From the NCBI GenBank assembly GCA_949299515.1, contig CASGAP010000009.1:186001-250000 (forward strand): a stretch of DNA of 64,000 nt, read 5' to 3'. Position 1 is the first letter of the stretch. The number at the start of each line of letters is the position of its first letter. The notes under the pieces were generated by a model. That model had not been told where the DNA came from and made no database searches. It saw only the letters and a list, made by a program, of their open reading frames with translations. Shown piece after piece: positions 32,041 to 41,151 of the stretch. The position numbers were made by a program, and so were the translations under genes. This DNA comes from an uncultured Desulfovibrionaceae bacterium (GTDB taxonomy: Bacteria > Desulfobacterota > Desulfovibrionia > Desulfovibrionales > Desulfovibrionaceae).

Positions 32041-33690
32041 ATGTCAGATCATATTGATACCATATATTATAACGGAACTGTCATTACCATGAATGACAAA
32101 CAGAAATATGCCGAAGCGGTTGCCGTCAGCGGCGATACCGTAGCTGCTGCGGGCAGTTATTCCGATATGAAGGCATTGGCGGACGATAAAACCGAATACA
32201 TAGATTTGCAGGGCAAAACAATGCTTCCCGGTTTCATAGATCCGCACAGCCATGTTCTGGATACGGCTCTGCGTGCGTTATGGGTAAACGTAAACAGTTA
32301 TCCTTTGGGCAAAGTATATAAAATTGATGATGTAATAGCACTTTTAAAAGAAAAAGCCGATGAGACTCCTGAAGGCGAATGGGTTGTGGGCTGGGGATAT
32401 GACGACAGCAAAATTGAGGAAATGCGTCATTTGACCACAGAAGATTTAAATAAAGTCAGCACAAAGCATCCGGTTTCCGTAAGCCATATTTCAGGCTGGG
32501 TGACGTATCACAACGATGCTGCCCTTGCCAAGGCAGGTATTACAAAAGATACCGAGGATACGGAATATTACCGCATTTTGCATTATGCTGACGGTGAACC
32601 GAGCGGAACCATTGAAGCTGCGCTTTGTCCCGTATTTTCCAAAATTCCGCCTGCAACGGACGAAGAATTTATTAAAGGGCTTGAAATTGCCTCTGCCCAG
32701 TATTTGGAAAAAGGCTGTACAACTTCTCAGGAAGGCTGGTGGTATGAACGCAAATACTATGAATTAACAAAACTGGCAGTTGAAGACAAAAAATTCAATG
32801 TTCGGCTTGTTTTGTATCCCGTGGCAGAAGGGGATTTGTATGAAAAGCAGAAAGATGAATTTTTGCCGGAATACAAATCAGGTGAATATCTCGACAAAGA
32901 TAAAATGATTGTCATGGGTGCCATGAAACTGACGGCTGACGGTTCCATTCAGGCAAGAACGGCATATCTCAGCAGGCCTTATCATGTATGTCCGGAAGAC
33001 AAGCCTGATTTTTTGGGTCCCCATAACCATGATCAGGATTGGCTGAATGAAAGAATTTTGGAACTGCACAGGCAGGGCAAGCAAATTGCCATTCATAATA
33101 ACGGTGACGGTGCTACGGAAATGGCCATAAAGGCTTTTGAGTATGCTCAGGAACATTGTTATCGTGAAGATCCGCGTTTTATTTTTATACACTGCCAGAC
33201 TGCCAGAAGCGACCAGCTGGAGCGCATTGCCAAATTGAAAGCCATGATTTCATTTTTCCCAGTTCATATTTATTATTGGGGCAAACGTCATCATGATATT
33301 TTCTTGGGACCTGATCGGGCCATGCGGCTTGATCCTGTCGGTGAAGCAATGAAGCTTGGCATTAATTGTACGCTGCATAATGATACATACGTAACTCCTA
33401 TTGATCCTCTTCTGTGTGCTTGGTCCGCCGTCAACCGCCAGACTTATGAAGGGCAGGACTTGGGCAAAGCTGAGCAGGGCATAAGCGTTTATGACGCTTT
33501 GAAAGCCATAACCATTAATGGTGCGGTTCAGGGCTTTGAAGAAAAATTCAAAGGCAGCATTGAAAAAGGAAAATTGGCGGATTTTGTTGTTTTGGAAGAA
33601 AATCCGCTTGAAACGGACGAATGGAAACTCAAAGATTTGAAAATTGCTGCGACTGTTGTCGGCAATAAAATTGTATACGGTAACTTGTAG
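32041..33690 (+). CDS. YtcJ-like metal-dependent amidohydrolase
   Basis: 549 residues of the Amidohydro_3 type. The metal-site motifs are visible: FIDPHSHVLD (HxH, about residue 72), ADGSIQARTAYLSRPY (about 300), AIHNNGDGATEMAI (about 347), FIHCQTARSDQLERI (about 385) and LHNDTYVTPIDPL (about 445). A beta-sandwich forms from the two ends (VITMNDKQKYAEAVAV and ADFVVLEENPLET). No signal peptide, so cytoplasmic. The substrate of YtcJ-type enzymes is usually unknown. A strong AGGAGG precedes the ATG. It is followed after 9 nt by an MFS transporter gene, so it likely hydrolyses an imported amide or ester. Confidence 0.9.
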   Translation: MSDHIDTIYYNGTVITMNDKQKYAEAVAVSGDTVAAAGSYSDMKALADDKTEYIDLQGKTMLPGFIDPHSHVLDTALRALWVNVNSYPLGKVYKIDDVIALLKEKADETPEGEWVVGWGYDDSKIEEMRHLTTEDLNKVSTKHPVSVSHISGWVTYHNDAALAKAGITKDTEDTEYYRILHYADGEPSGTIEAALCPVFSKIPPATDEEFIKGLEIASAQYLEKGCTTSQEGWWYERKYYELTKLAVEDKKFNVRLVLYPVAEGDLYEKQKDEFLPEYKSGEYLDKDKMIVMGAMKLTADGSIQARTAYLSRPYHVCPEDKPDFLGPHNHDQDWLNERILELHRQGKQIAIHNNGDGATEMAIKAFEYAQEHCYREDPRFIFIHCQTARSDQLERIAKLKAMISFFPVHIYYWGKRHHDIFLGPDRAMRLDPVGEAMKLGINCTLHNDTYVTPIDPLLCAWSAVNRQTYEGQDLGKAEQGISVYDALKAITINGAVQGFEEKFKGSIEKGKLADFVVLEENPLETDEWKLKDLKIAATVVGNKIVYGNL

Positions 33691-33699
33691 GAGAAATGT

Positions 33700-34935
33700 A
33701 TGAGTACTTTTGAAAAATATTTACGCGTATTGGTGTTGAGTACGGTTTATGCGGCGTCCATGGCTCTGCCTTACATCCACTTTAAATTTTATGACGTAAT
33801 CAGAACGGCAACAAATACCACCAACACCGAACTTGGCTACCTGATGACTGTTCTTACGGCCATTTCCATGCTTTTGTATATCCCGTCAGGGGTTATCGGC
33901 GACCGTTTTTCCGCGCGAAAAATCTTGATGGCTTCATGCCTTTTTTCCGCCCTGTGCAATATTTTGTTTGCGCTTTTTCCGTCCTTTGGTTTTGCATTGT
34001 TTATTTGGGCATTGCTTGCGTTTTCCACAGGCGGTTCATGGCCCTGCCTGATTAAAGCCGTGCGTGACTCAGGAAGCGAAGAAGAACAGGGAAAAATGTT
34101 CGGATTTTTCTATGGCCTGCAAGGGCTTGTCATGGTTATCATCGGCTTTATCGACGCCGGTATCTACGGCTCTTTCGAAGATCCTATCAAGGGTTTTGAA
34201 TATATGCTGTTTTTCCAGGCCGGTGTCTTGGTTTTGAGCGCCGTGCTGGTTTTCCTGTTCCTTAAAGATGTTACCCCATACAATCAAAATATGCCTGCTC
34301 AGGAAGCGAAATCCGCTTTTGCCGGCGTGCTTACGGTTATAAAGTCTCCGAAAGTATGGATTATGGTTGTGCTTATTTTCTGCGGATACGGCTGCTATAT
34401 CAGTATGGGATACCTTACTCCTTATACCACCAACGTTTTGGGTGCGTCCATTACCATGGGAGCCGTGCTTGGCACAATACGCGTTTACGGAATCCGTATT
34501 TTTGCCGGCCCGCTCAGCGGTTACATTGCGGATAAACTCGGCGCACCTTCAAAGCTGATGATTATTTCCTTTATCGCATTGTTCGGCATGATGGTGTATT
34601 TGCTGAATATTTCCGCAGATACTTCCCATAATGTGGTTATTGCCATTACCATGTTTACCAGCCTTGCCTGCATGATGATGTACTGCGTGATGTTTGCCGG
34701 CATGGAAGAAGTGAAGATTCCGCCAAGTCAAACAGCTACTGCCGTAAGCATTATCAGTATGCTGGGATTTTTGCCTGACGCCATTTTCCCGCCGCTGTAC
34801 GGATACTGGCTTGACAAGTACGGCAATATTGACGGTTACGTAACAATCTTTTACTTCATCATAGGTCTTATTATCTTTGGTTTCCTAGCAACGGTAGCTA
34901 TCAATATCATTGGCAGAAAGTCTGCTTCTGAATAA
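33700..34935 (+). CDS. Major facilitator superfamily transporter
   Basis: 411 residues with 12 hydrophobic segments. The loop 2-3 motif GVIGDRFSARKIL (MFS signature A, GxxxDRxGRR-like) is near residue 65, and its weaker repeat SGYIADKLGAPSKL is near residue 275. Sequence style is of the organic-anion or sugar-phosphate type. It is in the same unit as the amidohydrolase, with AGGAGAAATGT before the ATG, and is the likely importer or exporter of its substrate or product. A strong terminator follows. Confidence 0.9.
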   Translation: MSTFEKYLRVLVLSTVYAASMALPYIHFKFYDVIRTATNTTNTELGYLMTVLTAISMLLYIPSGVIGDRFSARKILMASCLFSALCNILFALFPSFGFALFIWALLAFSTGGSWPCLIKAVRDSGSEEEQGKMFGFFYGLQGLVMVIIGFIDAGIYGSFEDPIKGFEYMLFFQAGVLVLSAVLVFLFLKDVTPYNQNMPAQEAKSAFAGVLTVIKSPKVWIMVVLIFCGYGCYISMGYLTPYTTNVLGASITMGAVLGTIRVYGIRIFAGPLSGYIADKLGAPSKLMIISFIALFGMMVYLLNISADTSHNVVIAITMFTSLACMMMYCVMFAGMEEVKIPPSQTATAVSIISMLGFLPDAIFPPLYGYWLDKYGNIDGYVTIFYFIIGLIIFGFLATVAINIIGRKSASE

Positions 34936-34967
34936 CGGCTCTCCCTGAAAGACCCTGAACCTAAACC

Positions 34968-34997
34968 GGAAAAACACCTGGAAACAGGTGTTTTTCC
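34968..34997. terminator. Strong intrinsic terminator after the MFS gene
   Basis: Thirteen-bp perfect stem GGAAAAACACCTG / CAGGTGTTTTTCC closed by a GAAA tetraloop; symmetric, so able to work both ways. Confidence 0.92.
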
Positions 34998-35049
34998 AGT
35001 TGTAAAACGGCTGATTTCGTGGCATAAACAAAGAAAAACGGTTTATTGT

Positions 35050-35700
35050 ATGATACGAGTTGTTATTGCTGAAGATCATGTCCTTTTCAGAAGCGGATTA
35101 AAACAAATTCTTTCCCTGCAGAAAGATTTATGCGTGGAAGGCGAAGCGGGCAGTGCCGAAGAAGCGTTTTTGCTGTGTGATAAACTGAAACCGGAATTGC
35201 TGCTTTTGGATATTTCGCTGCCGGGCATGAACGGCATTGACGCTGTTCCGAAATTTAAATCCCTATGTCCTGAGATAAAAATCCTGATAATTTCCATGCA
35301 CGGAATGCCTGAATATATCCGTTCGGCTTTTAAAGCCGGAGCAAACGGATATTTGCTGAAAACTGCCGACAGCGCAGAGTTTTTTTTGGCTATTCAGACT
35401 ATTTTGGGAGGCAATCAATATATCAGCACGGAGCTGACAGGTTCAGTGCTGAATATGGTTTTGCGTACTGATGAGGAAAGAAAAAATTCCATGGAACAGC
35501 TGACTGCCCGCGAAAAGGAAATTCTTGTTTGTGTTGCGCAGGGGCTTTCCAATAAAGAGATAGCGCAATCACTCAATATTGCTGAAAAAACGGTTATTAC
35601 GCACAGAACCAATTTTATGCGCAAGCTTTCTCTGCACAATGTGCGGGAAATTGTTATGTTTGCCGTAAAAAATAACCTTATTTCCATGGAGCGGGAATGA
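35050..35700 (+). CDS. NarL/FixJ-family response regulator
   Basis: 216 residues. The receiver domain starts MIRVVIAEDHVLFRSGLKQI; the phospho-acceptor is D54 in LLLDISLPGMNG, and the conserved Lys is in LLKTADS. The LuxR-type helix-turn-helix is at about 150-205 (LTAREKEILVCVAQGLSNKE and TVITHRTNFMRKL). It overlaps the next gene by 4 nt (ATGA), so the three genes regulator, binding protein and kinase form one unit. The kinase at 37237 is of the NarX type that pairs with this class. Confidence 0.95.
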   Translation: MIRVVIAEDHVLFRSGLKQILSLQKDLCVEGEAGSAEEAFLLCDKLKPELLLLDISLPGMNGIDAVPKFKSLCPEIKILIISMHGMPEYIRSAFKAGANGYLLKTADSAEFFLAIQTILGGNQYISTELTGSVLNMVLRTDEERKNSMEQLTAREKEILVCVAQGLSNKEIAQSLNIAEKTVITHRTNFMRKLSLHNVREIVMFAVKNNLISMERE

Positions 35701-37223
35701 TACGTTTTTTTGCTGCCGTATGTATGCTGTGCTTGTTTTCTTTTCAGGCAGCGGCTAAGGAAGGGGAGCTTATTGTCGCGCTGGAGGACTGGCCGTCAAG
35801 CTTCAATCCTGCCCTGCAGTCCGGTACCATTGTTTTTTCCATAGGCGCGCAGCTTTTTTCCGGCCTTACCATGCTTGACAAAAACGGTGAAGCAGTGCCG
35901 TATCTGGCAAAAAAATGGGAGCTGTCTTCCGATAAAAAAACGTATACGTTTTATTTGCATGAAAATGCATATTTTCACGACAATACGCAAATTACGGCTG
36001 ATGATGTGGTTTTTTCCATTAATTTCAGCAGAAAAAATCACCCGTTTTTTCCGTTTTTGGAACATATTGATTCGGTAAAAAAAATCAGCGAATATTGTCT
36101 GGAAATACGGCTTAAATATCCCATGGAGCGTTTTCCGTCGTTTTTGCTTCCCATTTTTGTTCCCATTCTGCCGCAGTATTATTATTCGTTTACATCTTTG
36201 GAATTTCCTGTTGTGGGGTCAGGGCCGTTTCGGATAGTTTCCTTTGAAGAAAACAGCACGATAAGTTTGGAGCGTTTTGATAAGTTTTTTTTGCGGGACA
36301 AACCGAAGCTGGAACGGCTGACGTATAAAATTTATTTTGATTTTTATGAAATTTTTTATGCTTTGAAGAATAATGACGTGGATATGTTCATGTTTTATTC
36401 CTGCAACGGCGTTTCAAGCTATCTTGACAAATTTGCTTTGGAGCAGTTTTCGGTTTTTCCGATAGATATGATTTATCCTTATATGGTCATAACGTATAAT
36501 ATGCGCAAGCCGCTTTTTCAGGATATTCGGGTGCGCAGGGCTTTGTCTCTGGCTTTGGACAAGGAAAAGCTTGCTTCGTATTTTGAAAGCCGTTCGGTTA
36601 AACCTGTCAACGGCGGTATTCCGGCTACCAACGAGTATTATGTGCCGGTCGGTGATGTCTGCGATGTGGAGCTGGCCAATGCTTTGCTTGATGAAGCGGG
36701 GTATTATCGGGACAATACCGGAAAGCGTTTTTCCATTACCATGGATTATTTGGCATATTCGTATATGAGCGAAATTATTCACTGGATACAGCGGGAATGG
36801 TCAAAGAAGCTGGGGATTGAGCTGCAGCTTAGGGACAGAAATGTGTTCGCCAATGCGGGCAATGAGGGCTTGCTTGCCGATTTTGATCTTTTTTTTGACG
36901 AGTTGCTGCTGTATCATGATCTGTTTATCGGAATGTACCGTCTGTATACGGAAAAAAACATAGGCAGGGCGAAGCTTTGGACCAATATCGGCGCATACAG
37001 GAATAAAAACGTCGATACGCTTTTTGAAGCTGTGGTAAAGGCTGAAAATGAAACGGAGAAACGAAAGCTGTATGCACAGATACAGAAGGTGCTGGCGGAA
37101 GATTACGCTTCATTGTGGCTTATTTCCAATATGTATTACGTAATAACCAAAAAAAACATACACGGCGTGGAAACGTTGCCTTATACGTTGATGTCGCCCA
37201 TGCTGGATGTGACTGCAGAATAA
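35697..37223 (+). CDS. Peptide/nickel-type extracytoplasmic solute-binding protein (SBP_bac_5)
   Basis: 508 residues. The N-terminal signal peptide (about 1-20, FFAAVCMLCLFSFQAAAKEG) has no clear lipobox. The mature part begins ELIVALEDWPSSFNPALQSG, and YLAKKWELSSDKKTYTFYLH with DDVVFSINF are the hallmark of DppA/OppA-family proteins. No permease or ATPase gene is nearby. The gene overlaps the response regulator by 4 nt and precedes the histidine kinase by 13 nt. The context points to a periplasmic sensor subunit that reports ligand to the kinase rather than a transporter part. Confidence 0.9.
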   Translation: MIRFFAAVCMLCLFSFQAAAKEGELIVALEDWPSSFNPALQSGTIVFSIGAQLFSGLTMLDKNGEAVPYLAKKWELSSDKKTYTFYLHENAYFHDNTQITADDVVFSINFSRKNHPFFPFLEHIDSVKKISEYCLEIRLKYPMERFPSFLLPIFVPILPQYYYSFTSLEFPVVGSGPFRIVSFEENSTISLERFDKFFLRDKPKLERLTYKIYFDFYEIFYALKNNDVDMFMFYSCNGVSSYLDKFALEQFSVFPIDMIYPYMVITYNMRKPLFQDIRVRRALSLALDKEKLASYFESRSVKPVNGGIPATNEYYVPVGDVCDVELANALLDEAGYYRDNTGKRFSITMDYLAYSYMSEIIHWIQREWSKKLGIELQLRDRNVFANAGNEGLLADFDLFFDELLLYHDLFIGMYRLYTEKNIGRAKLWTNIGAYRNKNVDTLFEAVVKAENETEKRKLYAQIQKVLAEDYASLWLISNMYYVITKKNIHGVETLPYTLMSPMLDVTAE

Positions 37224-37236
37224 TCGGAATACAGTG

Positions 37237-39036
37237 ATGAAAGCTTCAAAAACCGTTTCCTTGGCAAAAGCAATTGTGGTACCGTACGGTATTGTGCTTG
37301 TATTGTTTTTGGTTTTTGCCGTTTCTGTATACTCTTTTGCGGCTAAGCTGCACGCCGAGCATAAATCGCTTTACCGCAAAGCAATATATGAAAGTGCCGA
37401 GCTTGTTGCGCTGTTTGACGATCTGCAGAATATTCAAAGCGATGTGTATAAGGTTATCAATGAAAAAACGCAGCTTGTGGCTGACAATGAACTGCATGAA
37501 ATCAACAGCAGGCTGTCAGAGCTGTTTTATTTGGTGCAGCGGGAAAAACATAATTTTATTTGGAACGGGTATCAGGCTACCATTCTTGACTTGCTGAAGG
37601 CCGTCGATGTTTTTTTGGCAGAAGTCGAAAAATATGTTCAGAAACGCAATGCTCTGATACAGCGGCGGTTTAAAAACATTCAGGAAATCCGGTATATCGG
37701 CTTGTATGTCAACGAACTGGTAAAAAACGGAAGCATTGAGAATACGCAGTTTTTGGAACCTGTTCATATGATACTGGATGATCTGTTTGTTTTGAATGCG
37801 GACATTCCCATGTATTATTCCATAAAGGTTTATAATCGGGCAGAATACTGGTATCGGCAATTAAAAGAAAAAGCCCCGGAATATAAAAGTGAGGCCGTTG
37901 CGGATATCATGCAGAGAGTAAGCCAGTTAATGCTTGAAGAAAACAAGTATACAGCGCTTTTTTTTGAACTGGAAGAATTAAACAATAAGGAAACTTCGCT
38001 GGTAATTTATTTGGATTCGCTTTCGGGCCAAACCGCTGTCGTTTCCAAAATGCTGTTTGACGAACTGCAGGTAACGGCCGAAGCCCAAAATACCTTTATG
38101 GTGGATATGATGGGGTATCTTTCGTCTTTCAGCATTGTTATCGGCTTGGCTGCCGTTGTGCTTATTGCGGTTGTTTACTCGTTTTTGACCCGGCATATAC
38201 TGCTTCCCGTCCGGGATCTGCGTGCCTTTATCAAAGAGCGCACCGCAGATACGGCGTGTTCTGACATAAAGCAAAAAATTACGGAAGTTCAGGATATTAC
38301 CTGTGCTGTTCATGATTTTGTCAGTCAAATCGAGGAAAATGAAAAATCATTGCGCGAATCGCATCAGAGTTTGGAAAAACAGGTACTGGAGCGCACGGAG
38401 GAAATACGTCAGCTCTCCGAGAAAATTCTCAATGTTTCCGAAGAGGAGCGTTTTAAGCTTGCGGCGGAACTGCATGACGACATAGGTTCAAGCATTGGAA
38501 CGATTAAACTCGGCATAGAGCACGCGCTGCGTCTGCTCAATGAATCGGATATGGGCAATGCCAGGGAAAGTCTGGCCGGTTCCGTGCAGATTGTTAAAAG
38601 CGTGGCAAGGCAGCTGCGCCGTATTCAAACGGATCTGCGGCCTCCGCATTTGGATTTGGGCTTATTGAAAACGCTGGAATGGTATGTGGAAGATTATAAA
38701 AATACGCACCCGACCATTCAGGTTCAGGCAGATTTCTTTTTTGACGAGCTGCTGCTGTCTACTTCGCTGCAGATTGCCACGTTCCGAATTATTCAGGAAG
38801 GCATGAACAATGTTGCCAAACACAGCGGGGCGACCGATGTTCTTTTGCAGGTGGTGCACGATGAGAACTATGTCATTATTATTTCGGACAACGGCAGAGG
38901 AATGCAAAAAAAAGAAGGCGCGGAAACAGGGCACGGTCTGAAAAATATCAGGGAACGGGTAAAAGTAAGCGGTGGAGAGTTTCATGTGGAAAGTTCGGAC
39001 AAAGGGACATCTCTTGTCGCAAAATGGAAAATTTGA
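37237..39036 (+). CDS. NarX-type membrane histidine kinase
   Basis: 599 residues from ATG 37237 (a GTG one codon upstream is possible). One span lies near residues 10-32, then a long helical periplasmic region, and a second span near 295-315 followed by a HAMP-like linker and coiled coil. The HisKA_3 box AAELHDDIGSSIGTIKLGIE has the phospho-acceptor at about H413. The ATPase domain has NNVAKHSG (N box) and ISDNGRGM and GHGLKNIRERV (G boxes). The periplasmic part would be the site for docking a binding protein. Same unit as the response regulator and the solute-binding protein. Confidence 0.92.
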   Translation: MKASKTVSLAKAIVVPYGIVLVLFLVFAVSVYSFAAKLHAEHKSLYRKAIYESAELVALFDDLQNIQSDVYKVINEKTQLVADNELHEINSRLSELFYLVQREKHNFIWNGYQATILDLLKAVDVFLAEVEKYVQKRNALIQRRFKNIQEIRYIGLYVNELVKNGSIENTQFLEPVHMILDDLFVLNADIPMYYSIKVYNRAEYWYRQLKEKAPEYKSEAVADIMQRVSQLMLEENKYTALFFELEELNNKETSLVIYLDSLSGQTAVVSKMLFDELQVTAEAQNTFMVDMMGYLSSFSIVIGLAAVVLIAVVYSFLTRHILLPVRDLRAFIKERTADTACSDIKQKITEVQDITCAVHDFVSQIEENEKSLRESHQSLEKQVLERTEEIRQLSEKILNVSEEERFKLAAELHDDIGSSIGTIKLGIEHALRLLNESDMGNARESLAGSVQIVKSVARQLRRIQTDLRPPHLDLGLLKTLEWYVEDYKNTHPTIQVQADFFFDELLLSTSLQIATFRIIQEGMNNVAKHSGATDVLLQVVHDENYVIIISDNGRGMQKKEGAETGHGLKNIRERVKVSGGEFHVESSDKGTSLVAKWKI

Positions 39037-39086
39037 TTGCGGCATTTTGAAATGTTATTGTGTTTTTCATGGCTTCATGCCGTGCG

Positions 39087-39114
39087 TTGCAAGATTTTTA
39101 AATAAGCGTATACT
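39087..39114 (+). promoter_or_regulatory. Sigma-70 promoter of proC
   Basis: -35 TTGCAA (39087-39092), 16-bp spacer, -10 TATACT (39109-39114), about 25 nt before the start. Confidence 0.7.
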
Positions 39115-39145
39115 TGCGCCATAAATTCCCGAAAGCGAGGTTGCC

Positions 39146-39958
39146 ATGCAGACAGTAGGTTTTATCGGCTGCGGAAATATGGGTTCTGCCATTATATACG
39201 GCATCAGCCGCACGAAATCTTTTAATATCGCCGGGTACGACCACCACCCGGAAAAGCTGCAGAAACTTGAAAAAGACTGCGGACTTATGGTTTGCGCAAG
39301 TGAAGAGGATCTGGTAAAAAAAGCCGACATTATCATTATTGCGGTAAAGCCGTATGCTGTCGAAGAGCTGGTTTTGCGCATAGCTCCGTTTCTCAGCAGC
39401 GAAAAAATTTTGATTTCCATTGCTGCGGGCGTTTCTGTTGCAACAATCAAGCACGCAAGCTCCGCGCTTTGTCCGGTTTCCATTGTTATGCCCAATACTC
39501 CGGCCATGGTGGGGGAAGGGTGCACCGCATTGTGCTTTGACGATGTTATGCTTACGGCAGAACATAAGGAAGTGATCAAGAAAATTTTTGACAGCGTGGG
39601 CTATACCCTTGTCCTGCCGGCAAGCCGCTTTGCGGAATTTTCCGCACTTATCGGCAGCGGCCCCGCTTTAGTGTTTTATATGCTTGAGGCCATGCTTGAA
39701 GCAGCCGTGCGCCTAGGTTTTAAATATGACGACGCAAAAAAAATGCTGGAACAGCTTTTTGTGGGCAGTGCCAAGCTTGCGCAGGCCGATCCCGACGTGC
39801 CCCATGCAAAACTGCGCCTGAACGTGTGTTCCCCGAAAGGCACAACCATAGCCGGCATGAATAATTTGGACAAAAACGGCGTGCGCGGCGCAGTAATTGA
39901 GGCTGTGCTGGCAACCTACGAACGGAATTTGGAACTTGTAAAAAATAATAACAATTAG
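39146..39958 (+). CDS. proC: Pyrroline-5-carboxylate reductase
   Basis: 270 residues, normal length. N-terminal Rossmann motif VGFIGCGNMGSAIIYGIS binds NAD(P)H; VMPNTPAMVGEGCTAL and the C-terminal CSPKGTTIAGMNNLDKNGVR match the substrate site and dimer helix of ProC. It reduces pyrroline-5-carboxylate to proline, the last step of the path begun by ProB (minus strand, 13.9 kb). It is 8 nt upstream of an uncharacterised gene. Confidence 0.96.
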   Translation: MQTVGFIGCGNMGSAIIYGISRTKSFNIAGYDHHPEKLQKLEKDCGLMVCASEEDLVKKADIIIIAVKPYAVEELVLRIAPFLSSEKILISIAAGVSVATIKHASSALCPVSIVMPNTPAMVGEGCTALCFDDVMLTAEHKEVIKKIFDSVGYTLVLPASRFAEFSALIGSGPALVFYMLEAMLEAAVRLGFKYDDAKKMLEQLFVGSAKLAQADPDVPHAKLRLNVCSPKGTTIAGMNNLDKNGVRGAVIEAVLATYERNLELVKNNNN

Positions 39959-39966
39959 AGGTTGTT

Positions 39967-41064
39967 ATGCAGTTTGATACGCAGTTGGAATTTTTTTCTC
40001 ATGTTGTAAGCGCGGATTTTGATACGCTGGCGGCTTTGCTTGCCAAAACAAAGGACGGACGGGATAAGCAGGAATGTTCGCTGTTTGCCGATAGGGATTA
40101 TCAGTGTTATTATCCCGATCATCATCAGTATGCGGGGCTTTTGGCTCAGGAATGCCTGAAGCAGACAGGTTTTTCCGCGTATGAGGATTTGCTTGACGGC
40201 GTATGCGCGGATTTTTCCGTATCGGGGCAAAGCGTTGAGGAAAAAGAGCACGCGCTGATGTGGCATACTGTCGGGCTTGCCGCGGCGGATTGGACAGAGG
40301 AGGATTTTGTCCGTTTTGCCCTGGAACTGCGCGTGCAGCCGGAAGCGTATACGTTTGAAGGGATAAAAAAGGCTGTCAGTGCAAAATATGCCGAAAAAGA
40401 AATCTTGCCCATGTATAAAATCGCGCTTTGCGTCAATGCCATGGTGCTCGGTTATTTTGCGGAAAACCCCTGTGCCGCTTCCAAGCCGTATGTGTCTTCC
40501 CTGCTTGAAGTCAGAAGTGCGGAACGTTTTGCGGCGTTTTCCCTGTTCGGCAGCCGTGAATTTGCTGCACTGTCCGAAAAAGCCCGTTTCAATGCGGCAC
40601 TTGTGCTTGCGGCTGCCGCACTGCGCAAGCGTGATTTGGTTTTTTACGGCCGATCCGGCGATTCCAAGGCAGAGCTGATACGCAAGCTTAAACGTTTTAC
40701 CGCCCTGCTGAAGAGCGTTCCTGCTTTTGCATACGTGCCGAACGATACGGAACGCATGGGGCTTGTTTATGCGTTTAATGCCGCTTACCTCGGTATGTAC
40801 AAAATGCCCCTGCCGAGGGAAATGGCCTGCGAAATGCTGTTCGGCAAACTGTTCGGCGCACTTTCGCCCGAACAGCGGCAGAGCATTGAACAGGCTGAAA
40901 CGTCTGTGCTGTCTTTGGAAGAAATTACCAAGAAACTGCTTGCCCTCGGCGTTACCAAAGACCAAATGCAGGATCTCATCGGGGTGTTGGCTCTTTCCAA
41001 CAATAAATTGATTAAAATCGAAAATATTTTTATTGAATGGGCAGTGAAATTGGGACTGCGTTAA
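39967..41064 (+). CDS. Hypothetical protein downstream of proC
   Basis: 365 residues, alpha-helical and Ala/Leu-rich, with no signal peptide or membrane span. AGAGG precedes the ATG, and the gene is 8 nt after proC, so it is likely co-transcribed. Features: FFSHVVSADFDTLAALLAKT at the start and a C-terminal LSLEEITKKLLALGVTKDQM repeat-like helix pair. The length and helical nature would fit a YaaW-like or other scaffold protein, but I do not recognise a family and no catalytic motif stands out. Confidence 0.72.
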   Translation: MQFDTQLEFFSHVVSADFDTLAALLAKTKDGRDKQECSLFADRDYQCYYPDHHQYAGLLAQECLKQTGFSAYEDLLDGVCADFSVSGQSVEEKEHALMWHTVGLAAADWTEEDFVRFALELRVQPEAYTFEGIKKAVSAKYAEKEILPMYKIALCVNAMVLGYFAENPCAASKPYVSSLLEVRSAERFAAFSLFGSREFAALSEKARFNAALVLAAAALRKRDLVFYGRSGDSKAELIRKLKRFTALLKSVPAFAYVPNDTERMGLVYAFNAAYLGMYKMPLPREMACEMLFGKLFGALSPEQRQSIEQAETSVLSLEEITKKLLALGVTKDQMQDLIGVLALSNNKLIKIENIFIEWAVKLGLR

Positions 41065-41093
41065 TCGTACTGCCTTAACCGTGCCGAAAAATT

Positions 41094-41134
41094 ATCCCCT
41101 GTGCTTGGGCTGTGCTTGGGCAGGGGATTTTTTT
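41094..41134. terminator. Terminator between the proC unit and sbcC (convergent)
   Basis: Stem ATCCCCTG / CAGGGGAT (41094-41101, 41121-41128) followed by TTTTTT on plus; minus-strand reading also has an ATAATTTTT tail. The 19-nt loop contains a tandem TGCTTGGGC repeat. Confidence 0.75.
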
Positions 41135-41151
41135 GTAGGCTGCTGTTGTGG

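Noticed and set aside
41102..41120. Tandem TGCTTGGGC repeat
   Set aside because: Two copies only, forming the loop of a terminator; no sign of a repeat family.
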